Below, in pieces: positions 27,897 to 35,737 of a DNA stretch of 64,000 nt. The stretch comes from Maricaulis sp. (lineage in GTDB: Bacteria > Pseudomonadota > Alphaproteobacteria > Caulobacterales > Maricaulaceae), in contig NZ_JASBRW010000085.1 of NCBI RefSeq assembly GCF_030149235.1, forward strand, positions 29,765 to 93,764, written 5' to 3'. The position numbers were made by a program, and so were the translations under genes. The notes beneath the pieces were generated by a model that worked only from the letters and a program-made list of their open reading frames with translations, made no database searches and had not been told where the DNA came from. Within the stretch, counting starts at the first letter, position 1. Each line of letters starts with the position of its first letter.

Positions 27897-28538
27897 ATGG
27901 CCAAAGAACGCATTCTTCTTGCTGATGATCACCCGCTGGTCCGGGCCGCCCTGCTGGAAGCGGTGCGCCGGCTTGAGGGCGATATCGAACCGGTTGAGGT
28001 CGACAGTCTGGGCGCGGCCAAGGCGGCGATGGCCAAGGGGCCGGTCGATCTGGTTTGTCTCGACCTGCATATGGGCGACAGTTCCGGCTTTATCGGCCTG
28101 ACCGAGCTACGGCGCGATTATCCTGCCATTCCGGTGGTTATCGTGTCGGCCAGTGATGCGCCGGGCATTGCCTATCGCGCGGTCGAGTTTGGTGCCTCGG
28201 GCTTCATCCCCAAGACCGCGGATCTCGACACCATCTGTGCGGCGCTGCAGGCCGTGCGCGAGGGCGAGGTCTGGCTGCCGGCTGATGCCGAGGATGTTGC
28301 CGATGATGAGAGCGTCGATCATGCCGCCTTGCTGGCCACCCTGACGCCGGCCCAGCTCCGCGTCCTCGAAGGGCTTGCCGCCGGCCGGCTCAACAAGCAG
28401 ATCGCCTATGATATGGATATTTCCATCGCCACGGTGAAGGCACACGTCACCGCGATTTTCCGCAAGCTGGGTGTGATCAATCGGACCCAGGCGGTCCTGA
28501 TTGCCCAATCCCTTTTCGTCGAACCGGCCAAGGTCTAG
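27897..28538 (+). CDS. crbR: LuxR-family response regulator, CrbR-like
   Basis: A 213-residue response regulator. The receiver domain (residues 1-120) has the acidic pocket ADDHP, the phosphorylation Asp56 in VCLDLHMG and the conserved Lys in FIPKTAD. The C-terminal LuxR helix-turn-helix (about 147-205) contains LTPAQLRVLEGLAAGRLNKQIA and SIATVKAHVTAIFRKLG. CrbR-type regulators activate acs and acetate uptake genes in Vibrio, Shewanella and Pseudomonas relatives when phosphorylated by the SSS-domain kinase CrbS. Here the gene is convergent with just such a kinase, only 10 bases away, and divergent from porin-acs. The name rests on that context and domain match. Confidence 0.85.
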   Translation: MAKERILLADDHPLVRAALLEAVRRLEGDIEPVEVDSLGAAKAAMAKGPVDLVCLDLHMGDSSGFIGLTELRRDYPAIPVVIVSASDAPGIAYRAVEFGASGFIPKTADLDTICAALQAVREGEVWLPADAEDVADDESVDHAALLATLTPAQLRVLEGLAAGRLNKQIAYDMDISIATVKAHVTAIFRKLGVINRTQAVLIAQSLFVEPAKV

Positions 28539-28548
28539 CGTTCGCAGA

Positions 28549-31500
28549 TCATCCGGCTGATTTCTGGCGCCGCCGGGTCTGCAGGGCGGTCAGGCTCGCG
28601 CGCAGTACGGCCGGCGCTACAGGCTTGGTGATCACGGCCATGCCGAGCCGCGTCGCGGCGGCCTCGACATGGGGACCTTTCTCGGCGGTTGCCAGAAGAG
28701 CCGGCGGATGTGCACCCCAGTCCTCGCACAGCCGTTCAAACACATCCGGACCGGTTTCACCGTCGTCCAGCTGGTAGTCGATAATCGCCAGATCCGGGCC
28801 GCTGTCGGGATAGGCGGTCCGGGCCTCGGCTTCATCCCGGGCGGCGGTGACCTGGCACCCCCATCGCCCGAGCAATTCGGTGAACCCCTCCAGAACGGCC
28901 GGATCATTGTCCAAGCATAGCACTTCGACCCCGCTCAGGTCGCGCGTTCGGGACCGGGAGCGGCGTTTCGGCTTGGGCTCGGCCTGAGGCGCGCAGCGCG
29001 GCATGTCGACCTGGAAGGTCGACCCGCCCTCGGGGCCGTCGAGAATGGTGATGGTATGGCCGAGGCGTTGCACGATGCGGTCGACAATCGCCAGGCCCAG
29101 TCCAAGGCCCCGGTCATCGGCGCGTGTGCCCTGGCCGCGCTCGAACTCCTTGAAGACCTGCCGGCGTGCTTCGGGGGCTATGCCGGGGCCGGTGTCGATG
29201 ACCTGCAGGACAATCGTCGCGCCGTGCCGTCGTGCCCCGATGAGCACACCGCCACTTTGCGTATAGCGGACCGCGTTGGCGATCAGGTTCTGCAGCACGC
29301 TCATCATCAGGCCGCGATCACTTTCGACCCAGAGGCCGCTGGGGACTGTGCGCAAGCTCAGGCCCTTTTCGGCGGCCTTTTCCGCCATAGGGGCCGCGGT
29401 TTCAGCGATCAGGGCGTCGAGCGGGAAGCGGCTGATATCCGGGGTAACACCGCCCGCATCGAGACGGGAAATATCCAGCAGGGCCCGCAGCAGGAGATCG
29501 GCATTCTCGATCGACTGGTCGATGCGCTGGAGAAGGCTTTGCGTGGAGTCGGTTGACGCTTCCAGTTCACTGCCGAGGGCCGAGGTCAGCAAGCGCGCCG
29601 CCGAGAGGGGCTGTAACAGGTCATGACTGGCTGCGGCGAGGAAGCGGGTCTTGGACTGTGTTGCGGCCTCGGCCAGGGCGTTGGCCGCTTCCAAGTCTTC
29701 CACCAGAGAAAGGCGCTTGGCGCTTTCGGCTTCGAGCTCGGCGGTGCGTTCGCGGACCTTGTCTTCCAGCGTGGCATAGGCCTCCATCAGGCCTTCCTCG
29801 GCCACGCGGCGGGCCGTGATGTCCTGGTAGACGCCGAAGAAACCGACCACCTCGCCGGCTTCGATCCGGGGCTGGTAGAGCACTTGCCAGGTCTGGGCTG
29901 CGCCGCCTTGCGTGGTGCGCGAAATATCGAAGACCTGACGCTCACCCTGCAGCGCCGCGGCAATATAAGGCGCGCGCCGGGCATATTCTTCTGCGGAGAG
30001 GTATTCGGCGATGCGATGACCGGTGATGCCGGCCTCCAGCCCGAAATAGTCGAGATAGGCCCGGTTGGCGAAACGCAGGCATTCATCCTGATCGGAGAAG
30101 GAGATTAGTGCGGGCACATGATCCATGTAGAACTGGACCGAGCGCTCGGTTTCCTCCCGGGCCGTCTCTGAGGTCCGGATAATCTCCGAGGTTTCGTCGA
30201 TCAGGGTGACCACGTCACTGGCACTCAAGCCGCCGCCGGGCAGGACCTGGGCGATAAGGATGCGGGCGGCCGGTGCGCCCACGGCCCGGGCGAGGCGGGC
30301 CTCGCACCAGTTGAGGACTTCCCGGGGGACCGGCCCGCCGCTTTCCAGGGGCCGTCCGGCGATGGCTTGCAGATCCGTGACGGCCTGCTGGGCGCCATCG
30401 GCGCCGAGTACGTGTTCAAACAGGGTGCGCAGATCAGTCAGGCGGATGGTCGCGGCCGCTGCTGCCGGGCTGGTCTGGTCCCGGTCGGAAAAGCGCGCGG
30501 CCTGGACCCGGTCGGTCAGGTGGGCCGGGGAGAAGGCCACGGCAATGATGAAGGCAATGGCATTGCAGACCAGGCTGAGCACGGTCGTCCAGGCAAAGGC
30601 ATCGGCCTCGCCCGGTAGGGCGAGAGGGGTGCCGCCATAGGCGGGAAGCAGGACCAGGGTGAACCAGAGCGCGCTACCGGTCACTATGCCGGCGACGGCA
30701 CCAGCCCGGTTCGCCCGTTTCCAGTACAGGCCGAATAGGAGCGCCGGTCCGAGCTGCGCCGCGCCGGCAAAGGCGACAAGGCCGATATCGGCAAGTGCCA
30801 TCTGCCGGTCGAGTCCGAGATGGAAGAGATAGGCGGCCAGCAGCAGGAGTAGGATGGTGGCGCGACGGTAGTTCAGCAGGCGGGAGGCCAGGTTTCGGGG
30901 CCGGTTCTGTACGCCGCGCTGCAACAGGACAGGCGCGGCCACAGCATCAACCAGCATGGTCGACAGGGCCAGGGCGCCGACTGTGATCATGCCGGCAGAG
31001 GCTGAAAAGCCGCCGATAAAAGCAAGGAGGGCGAGACTGTCAGACCCGGCGGCGATCGGCAGGGCAAGGACAAAGGCGTCCGGATTGGTGTCGCCGCTGA
31101 GCATGGTTCCCGCCAGCGCCACGGGCGGGGCGACGAGGGCGACCAGGCCGAGATAGGCTGGGAAAGCCCAGCGAGAGCGCCGAGTGTCGTCCGGCTGCCG
31201 CGCTTCCACGACGAGCATGTGGAATTGCCGCGGCAGACACAGTGCTGCAAAGCCGGCCAGCACAGTCAGCACGACAAAGCGGACACCCAGATCGGGTGCG
31301 GTCAGCGGCGAGGCCGCAAGCGTGGCCTGTTGCTCCATGGCGGGCATGCCCTTCCAGATCGTCCAGGCCAGCACGCCGATCGCGATCATGGCGATCAGCT
31401 TGACGACGGCTTCAAAGGCGACAGCGAGGACGAGGCCGCGATTGCCGCTGGACGTGTCCGGCCGGCGGGCGCCGAACAGGATGGCGAAGGCGGCAAAGGC

Positions 31501-31986
31501 GATGGTGGACAGCAAGGCCCAGTCAATCTCGCGCGCCTCGCTGCCGACCAGGAGTTCGAGGCTGGTAGCGGTCGATTTGAGCTGCAGCGCGACATAGGGC
31601 ACCGAGGCGACGGCCAGAACGATCGCAGCAAGGGAGCCGACGAGGGCGGACTTGCCGAACCGGGCCGCCAGGAAGTCGGCGATCGAGCCGGTATCATGTT
31701 TGCGCCCGAGCCGAACGAGGCGGCGGATTATCGGGTAGCCCAGAAGGAAGAGGAGCGCCGGGCCAAGATAGATGGGCAGATAGTCCCAGCCGTTTCGGGA
31801 GGCTTCGCCAACGGCGCCGTAGAAGGTCCAGCTGGTGCAGTAAACGCCCAGCGACAGGGCCAGCAGCAGACTGCGTAGCCGTGTATTATGATCCAGCCGC
31901 TCCGCGTGGCGATCTCCCCAGGCTGCGAGCAGGAACAGGAAAGCCGTGTACAGGCCGAGCGTTATGGCAACGGCGTTGATCGACAT
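28549..31986 (-). CDS. crbS: Hybrid sensor histidine kinase with N-terminal SSS transporter domain, CrbS-like
   Basis: A 1145-residue inner-membrane protein. Residues 1 to about 490 form a sodium:solute symporter (SLC5) domain with about 13 helices. A linker (about 510-600), probably of the STAC type, and a PAS domain (about 610-730, with MDHVPALISFSDQDECLRF) follow. Next come the HisKA domain, with phospho-acceptor His near residue 788 in ASHDLLQPL, and the ATPase domain with NLIANAVRY, DTGPGIA and GLGLAIV. The C-terminal receiver domain carries Asp in LAIIDYQLDDGE. CrbS kinases couple acetate metabolism to acs expression. Whether the transporter domain moves a solute or only senses one is unknown. 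It has its own transcript, separated from the upstream symporter gene by a terminator. Confidence 0.9.
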   Translation of the reverse strand: MSINAVAITLGLYTAFLFLLAAWGDRHAERLDHNTRLRSLLLALSLGVYCTSWTFYGAVGEASRNGWDYLPIYLGPALLFLLGYPIIRRLVRLGRKHDTGSIADFLAARFGKSALVGSLAAIVLAVASVPYVALQLKSTATSLELLVGSEAREIDWALLSTIAFAAFAILFGARRPDTSSGNRGLVLAVAFEAVVKLIAMIAIGVLAWTIWKGMPAMEQQATLAASPLTAPDLGVRFVVLTVLAGFAALCLPRQFHMLVVEARQPDDTRRSRWAFPAYLGLVALVAPPVALAGTMLSGDTNPDAFVLALPIAAGSDSLALLAFIGGFSASAGMITVGALALSTMLVDAVAAPVLLQRGVQNRPRNLASRLLNYRRATILLLLLAAYLFHLGLDRQMALADIGLVAFAGAAQLGPALLFGLYWKRANRAGAVAGIVTGSALWFTLVLLPAYGGTPLALPGEADAFAWTTVLSLVCNAIAFIIAVAFSPAHLTDRVQAARFSDRDQTSPAAAAATIRLTDLRTLFEHVLGADGAQQAVTDLQAIAGRPLESGGPVPREVLNWCEARLARAVGAPAARILIAQVLPGGGLSASDVVTLIDETSEIIRTSETAREETERSVQFYMDHVPALISFSDQDECLRFANRAYLDYFGLEAGITGHRIAEYLSAEEYARRAPYIAAALQGERQVFDISRTTQGGAAQTWQVLYQPRIEAGEVVGFFGVYQDITARRVAEEGLMEAYATLEDKVRERTAELEAESAKRLSLVEDLEAANALAEAATQSKTRFLAAASHDLLQPLSAARLLTSALGSELEASTDSTQSLLQRIDQSIENADLLLRALLDISRLDAGGVTPDISRFPLDALIAETAAPMAEKAAEKGLSLRTVPSGLWVESDRGLMMSVLQNLIANAVRYTQSGGVLIGARRHGATIVLQVIDTGPGIAPEARRQVFKEFERGQGTRADDRGLGLGLAIVDRIVQRLGHTITILDGPEGGSTFQVDMPRCAPQAEPKPKRRSRSRTRDLSGVEVLCLDNDPAVLEGFTELLGRWGCQVTAARDEAEARTAYPDSGPDLAIIDYQLDDGETGPDVFERLCEDWGAHPPALLATAEKGPHVEAAATRLGMAVITKPVAPAVLRASLTALQTRRRQKSAG

Positions 31987-32057
31987 GCGGCGCAGACCCT
32001 CCCCGGCTAACGCATTGTGATCATTGCGTGGTCTGTTGAAGGGGACAAGAGCAAAGC

Positions 32058-32092
32058 AAACCGGCCCCGGTCACGTGGACCGGGGCCGGTTT
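32058..32092 (-). terminator. Strong hairpin terminator after the acetate symporter gene
   Basis: A perfect 15-bp inverted repeat, AAACCGGCCCCGGTC with GACCGGGGCCGGTTT, has a five-base loop. On the minus strand it lies 18 bases after the symporter stop and is followed by TTTGCTTTGCT. It isolates the symporter operon from the kinase gene. Confidence 0.85.
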
Positions 32093-32109
32093 GTGTTGCA
32101 GCGGCTCGA

Positions 32110-34029
32110 TTACTCGGCCGGTGCGTTGCCATGCACAGGATGGGCGCGGATGGACGGGATACGAATATCCTCCACCATGTCCTGCACATCCTGCGGCGGT
32201 GTCTTGGTCGCCAGCGCGACGGCGGTAGCCACAGCGAAGCTGAAGAACATGCCGACGGTGCCAAAGCCCTCCGGAGAAATGCCGAGGAACCACTGATCGG
32301 TGGTCCCCATCGGGATGTTCGGCAGGACGCCGATCAGTCCCAGCAGGCCGACCAGGGCCAGACCACCTGCGCTGTACATCAGCGCCGGGGTCGACTTCCC
32401 TTCCTGGCGTGTGCCTAGGAAAAGGATCGCCGCGGCGATGGCCAGGATGACGGCAAGGACGCCGAGCACGACCGAGGAGAAACCGATCTTGAAGTGGACG
32501 ATGTAGGCGCCCGTCATCAACAGGCCGGTCGACATGCCGGCGATAGCGCCTTCCTTGTTCATACGCTTCCAGAAAATGCCCAGGAAGATGACCGGGAAGA
32601 AGCTCGCTGCAGCCAGGCCGAAAGCGAAGGCGACAACCGCGGCCACAAAGCCGGGCGGATAGATGCCGGCCAGGATGGCGATCAGGACTGCTGCCACGGC
32701 CGCGGAGCGAGCGACCAGCAATTCCTGCTTCTCGCTCATACCCGGAACGAGGACTTTCTTGCACAGATCGTGTGACACGGCTGATGAGATCACCATGAGC
32801 AGGCCGGCAGCCGTTGACAATGCTGCTGCGAGGCCGCCAGCGACGACCAGACCAATCACCCAGCCCGGCAGATTGCCGATCTCCGGATTGGCCAGCACGA
32901 AAATGTCGCGATCGAGCGTCGTGACCTCATTGGTCGCCGGGTCGGCGCGATACTGGATACGACCGTCACCATTGTGATCGGTAAAGCCGAGCAGACCCGT
33001 GCGTTCCCAGTTGTAGAACCAGCCGGGTGTGGAGCCTTCCGGCAGGTCAGCGGCCGGAATCTCGCCGCGCGCCGCCTCGACCGAATAGGTGCTTTCATTG
33101 ACCGTATCGATGAAGTTCGAACGGGCGAAAACAGCCACGGCCGGCGCGGTCGTGTAGAGCACGGCGATGAATACCAGGGCCCACCCTGCAGACTTGCGGG
33201 CATCGGACGCCTTGGGAACGGTGAAGAAGCGAATGATGACGTGCGGCAGACCGGCCGTGCCCACCATCAGGGCCAGCGCGATCGCGAAGACATCAAGCTT
33301 GCTCTTCAAACCTTCCGTGTAGGGCTGGAAGCCCAGATCGACGAGGGTCCGGTCGAGATTGAGCAGTAGCGGCGTGCCGTTCTCGGCATTGCCGATAAAG
33401 CCCAGCTGCGGGATCGGCGTGCCGGTGATCTGCAGCGACAGGAAAATCGCCGGAACCATGAAGGCGAAGATCAGCACGCAATACTGCGCCACCTGCGTGT
33501 AGGTGATGCCCTTCATGCCGCCCAGAACTGCATAGAACAGAACGATGATAGCGCCGACAATGACGCCGACCTCGATCGGAACGTGCAGGAAGTTGGAGAA
33601 GGCGATGCCCACGCCGCGCATCTGCCCGGCGATATAGGTGAAGGAAATAAACAGGGCGCAGATCACAGCCACGATACGCGCGGCCTGGCTGTAATAGCGG
33701 TCGCCGACGAAGTCGGGCACGGTGAACTTGCCGAATTTGCGCAGATAGGGTGCCAGCAAGAGCGCCAGCAGGACATAGCCGCCGGTCCAGCCCATCAGGT
33801 AGACCGAGCCGTCATAGCCGGAAAAGGCGATGATGCCGGCCATGGACAGGAATGAGGCAGCGCTCATCCAGTCGGCGGCCGTCGCCATGCCATTGAACAT
33901 CGGCGGAACATCATGGCCCGCCACATAAAACTCATCAGTAGAACCGGCACGCGCCCAGACGGCGATGCCGATGTAGAGACCGAACGTCGCGATAACGAAG
34001 AATGCGGTCCAGAGCAGGGTCGAATCCAT
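32110..34029 (-). CDS. Sodium:solute symporter, acetate-permease (ActP)-type
   Basis: A 639-residue member of the SSS family with about 13 membrane helices, beginning at the inner-membrane segment LLWTAFFVIATFGLYIGIAVW. Family landmarks are AADWMSAASFLSMAGIIAF near residue 55 and the long helix-rich C-terminus. A hydrophilic loop of about 75 residues (roughly 325-395) is unusual for E. coli ActP and typical of the VC_2705-type subfamily that pairs with a DUF4212 subunit. It would import acetate or a related monocarboxylate with Na+. AGGAGG precedes its ATG, nine bases after the DUF4212 gene. Confidence 0.9.
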   Translation of the reverse strand: MDSTLLWTAFFVIATFGLYIGIAVWARAGSTDEFYVAGHDVPPMFNGMATAADWMSAASFLSMAGIIAFSGYDGSVYLMGWTGGYVLLALLLAPYLRKFGKFTVPDFVGDRYYSQAARIVAVICALFISFTYIAGQMRGVGIAFSNFLHVPIEVGVIVGAIIVLFYAVLGGMKGITYTQVAQYCVLIFAFMVPAIFLSLQITGTPIPQLGFIGNAENGTPLLLNLDRTLVDLGFQPYTEGLKSKLDVFAIALALMVGTAGLPHVIIRFFTVPKASDARKSAGWALVFIAVLYTTAPAVAVFARSNFIDTVNESTYSVEAARGEIPAADLPEGSTPGWFYNWERTGLLGFTDHNGDGRIQYRADPATNEVTTLDRDIFVLANPEIGNLPGWVIGLVVAGGLAAALSTAAGLLMVISSAVSHDLCKKVLVPGMSEKQELLVARSAAVAAVLIAILAGIYPPGFVAAVVAFAFGLAAASFFPVIFLGIFWKRMNKEGAIAGMSTGLLMTGAYIVHFKIGFSSVVLGVLAVILAIAAAILFLGTRQEGKSTPALMYSAGGLALVGLLGLIGVLPNIPMGTTDQWFLGISPEGFGTVGMFFSFAVATAVALATKTPPQDVQDMVEDIRIPSIRAHPVHGNAPAE

Positions 34030-34038
34030 TTCCGCCTC

Positions 34039-34353
34039 CTAGTCGTTGTCGTCGTCCATTCCGTACTTCTTCTCGATCTGGTGCATCCTGAAGGAGTACA
34101 CGAAGATCAGAGCCACGAAGACGAAGATGGCGCCTTGTTGAGCGAACCAGAAGCCCAGCGGGGCTCCTCCGATTGAGAATTGGTCGAGCCAGTCCCGCGC
34201 GAGAATGCCCGCGCCGAAAGACACCGCGAACCAGATCGAGAGCAGAATGCCCATCAGCGTGAGGTTTTCGCGCCAATAAGCCTTGGTGACATCTTCGGTG
34301 ACGTCGTGATCTTCGGTCTGGTGCGGGGTGTTTGTGTCCATAATGTCCGTCAT
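34039..34353 (-). CDS. DUF4212 small membrane subunit of the symporter
   Basis: A 104-residue protein starting at the ATG at 34353, with GGGAGG eight bases upstream; an earlier in-frame ATG would add an unconserved leader. The N-terminus is polar. Two membrane helices follow (LMGILLSIWFAVSFGAGIL and GFWFAQQGAIFVFVALIFVY), then an acidic tail ending DDDND. DUF4212 proteins are nearly always encoded just before a VC_2705-type sodium:solute symporter and are thought to be its small subunit. Here the symporter gene starts nine bases downstream. Confidence 0.9.
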   Translation of the reverse strand: MTDIMDTNTPHQTEDHDVTEDVTKAYWRENLTLMGILLSIWFAVSFGAGILARDWLDQFSIGGAPLGFWFAQQGAIFVFVALIFVYSFRMHQIEKKYGMDDDND

Positions 34354-34370
34354 TGCTTGCCTCCCGCAAA

Positions 34371-34388
34371 GTGCTGGTTTTCCAGCAC
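34371..34388 (-). promoter_or_regulatory. 5'-leader stem-loop of the DUF4212-symporter operon
   Basis: GTGCTGG (34371-34377) and CCAGCAC (34382-34388) form a perfect 7-bp stem with a tetraloop of A residues on the transcript. It lies just before the ribosome site GGGAGG, about 18 bases from the start codon. It may protect the mRNA or modulate translation. Confidence 0.45.
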
Positions 34389-34420
34389 CTGGGCAAGATG
34401 ACAGACCGATCGCCCTCCGG

Positions 34421-34440
34421 TTAGAGCGACTTTGGTCTAA
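34421..34440. promoter_or_regulatory. Candidate CrbR site before the symporter operon
   Basis: TTAGA and TCTAA bracket GCGACTTTGG. The core CGACTTTGGTCTAA (34427-34440) matches the CGACTTTGGGCTAA found before porin-acs at 13 of 14 positions and has the same orientation relative to the target gene. It lies 74-87 bases before the start codon. Confidence 0.5.
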
Positions 34441-34583
34441 CATCGGGTGAGGAAGGCCTGCGACATATCGGGTTTTGCGCTTCCCGGCGTGACGCTTTAT
34501 CCCAATAGGACGGGCAGCGATTCACCGGACTGGAACACCGGGCGGATCGCGGCGGAATGACAACGCCAATTGGATAGGCTTGC

Positions 34584-35594
34584 ATGGCGAACATCTTCGA
34601 CGTTGCCAAACGCGCCGGGGTTTCAATCAAGACCGTGTCACGCGTGATGAACGACCAGAGCGCTGTGCGTGCGGCGACGCGCGAGCGTGTGCTCAAGGCA
34701 ATGAAGGAGCTGGACTATAATCCCAGCCATGCCGCCCGGGAGCTGCGGTCCGGGCGCTCGCGCTCGATCGGCATGCTGTTCGGGGACCCGTCGAGCGGCT
34801 TCCAGTCGCGCTTTCATCATGCCGCGCTGCAGGCCTGTGACGAGGTCGGGTACTTCCTCGCTGCCGGCCTCTTCGATGAGCGCGCCGATGACTGGGACAA
34901 GCAGCTCAGTGCCTTCCTCGCCCGCACCCGGGTGAAGAACATGATCCTGGTGCCGCCTCTGTGCGGGTCGACAGTCTTGCACGACCAGCTCATCGAGCGC
35001 GGCGTGTCCTTTGTCCTTATTTCACCGACCCAGCCGGTCGATGGGGCGCCGTCGATCAGCATGGATGACTTTACCGCAGCGAAGGAAATCACCAGCCACC
35101 TCCTGGAGCTCGGTCATCGCCGTATTGGTCATATTTCGGGCGATGCCGAGCATATCGCGACCAAGCGCCGGCGCGAGGGCTATGAGGCGGCGCTGGCCGG
35201 CGTCTCCGGCGCTGAGATCGATGAAAGCCTGATCCAGCCCGGCGGCTTCAGCTTCGACGAGGCGCTCGATGTAGCGGAGGCCATGTTGTCCCGGCCGGAT
35301 CGTCCGACCGCGATCTTTGCTTCGAATGACGAGATGGCGGCCGCGGTCTATTTTGTCGCCAACCGGCTCGATCTGAGAGTCCCTGAAGACGTCTCAGTGG
35401 TGGGATTCGACGATATTCCCCTGGCAAGAACCATCTGGCCGCCGCTTACAACCGTAGCGCAGCCCTATGAGGCGATGACGCACGAGGCGGTGCGAAAACT
35501 GACCCGGTCCGACGCGACGTCTGGGCCGGATGACGTAACCCTTGGTTACGAATTGAAGATTCGCCAATCCACGGCACCTGCCCCGAAACGCTAA
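34584..35594 (+). CDS. LacI-family transcriptional regulator of the glucan locus
   Basis: A 336-residue regulator. The N-terminal helix-turn-helix (ANIFDVAKRAGVSIKTVSRV, residues 2-21) and the hinge YNPSHAARELRSGRS are classic LacI features. The periplasmic-binding-protein-like sensor domain follows, from SIGMLFGD to about residue 330. Such proteins repress sugar genes and are released by a sugar or sugar phosphate. It precedes the TonB receptor, GH16, sugar symporter and GH3 genes on the same strand. The gap between it and the receptor gene holds two palindromes that could be its own or another regulator's operators. Confidence 0.92.
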   Translation: MANIFDVAKRAGVSIKTVSRVMNDQSAVRAATRERVLKAMKELDYNPSHAARELRSGRSRSIGMLFGDPSSGFQSRFHHAALQACDEVGYFLAAGLFDERADDWDKQLSAFLARTRVKNMILVPPLCGSTVLHDQLIERGVSFVLISPTQPVDGAPSISMDDFTAAKEITSHLLELGHRRIGHISGDAEHIATKRRREGYEAALAGVSGAEIDESLIQPGGFSFDEALDVAEAMLSRPDRPTAIFASNDEMAAAVYFVANRLDLRVPEDVSVVGFDDIPLARTIWPPLTTVAQPYEAMTHEAVRKLTRSDATSGPDDVTLGYELKIRQSTAPAPKR

Positions 35595-35616
35595 ACGGCG
35601 TTTATTCGTTATCTTC

Positions 35617-35658
35617 TTGTCTAGACATAATAAAAATCTGACACATTTGTCTTGACAA
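35617..35658. promoter_or_regulatory. Twin 12-bp palindromic sites upstream of the TonB receptor gene
   Basis: TTGTCTAGACAT (35617-35628) and TTGTCTTGACAA (35647-35658) share the pattern TTGTC-NN-GACAW, with centres exactly 30 bases apart, close to three helical turns. A third related half-site, GGACAAAA, follows at 35663. The second site contains TTGACA, a possible -35 element (35652-35657). These are candidate operators controlling the receptor-glycosidase operon. Confidence 0.5.
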
Positions 35659-35737
35659 GGTTGGACAAAAACGAGAGCGTTTACGGTAAGGGCCCATGGA
35701 CCGGAAAACCGGACGGGCATCCGAGGGGAGAAATCTG

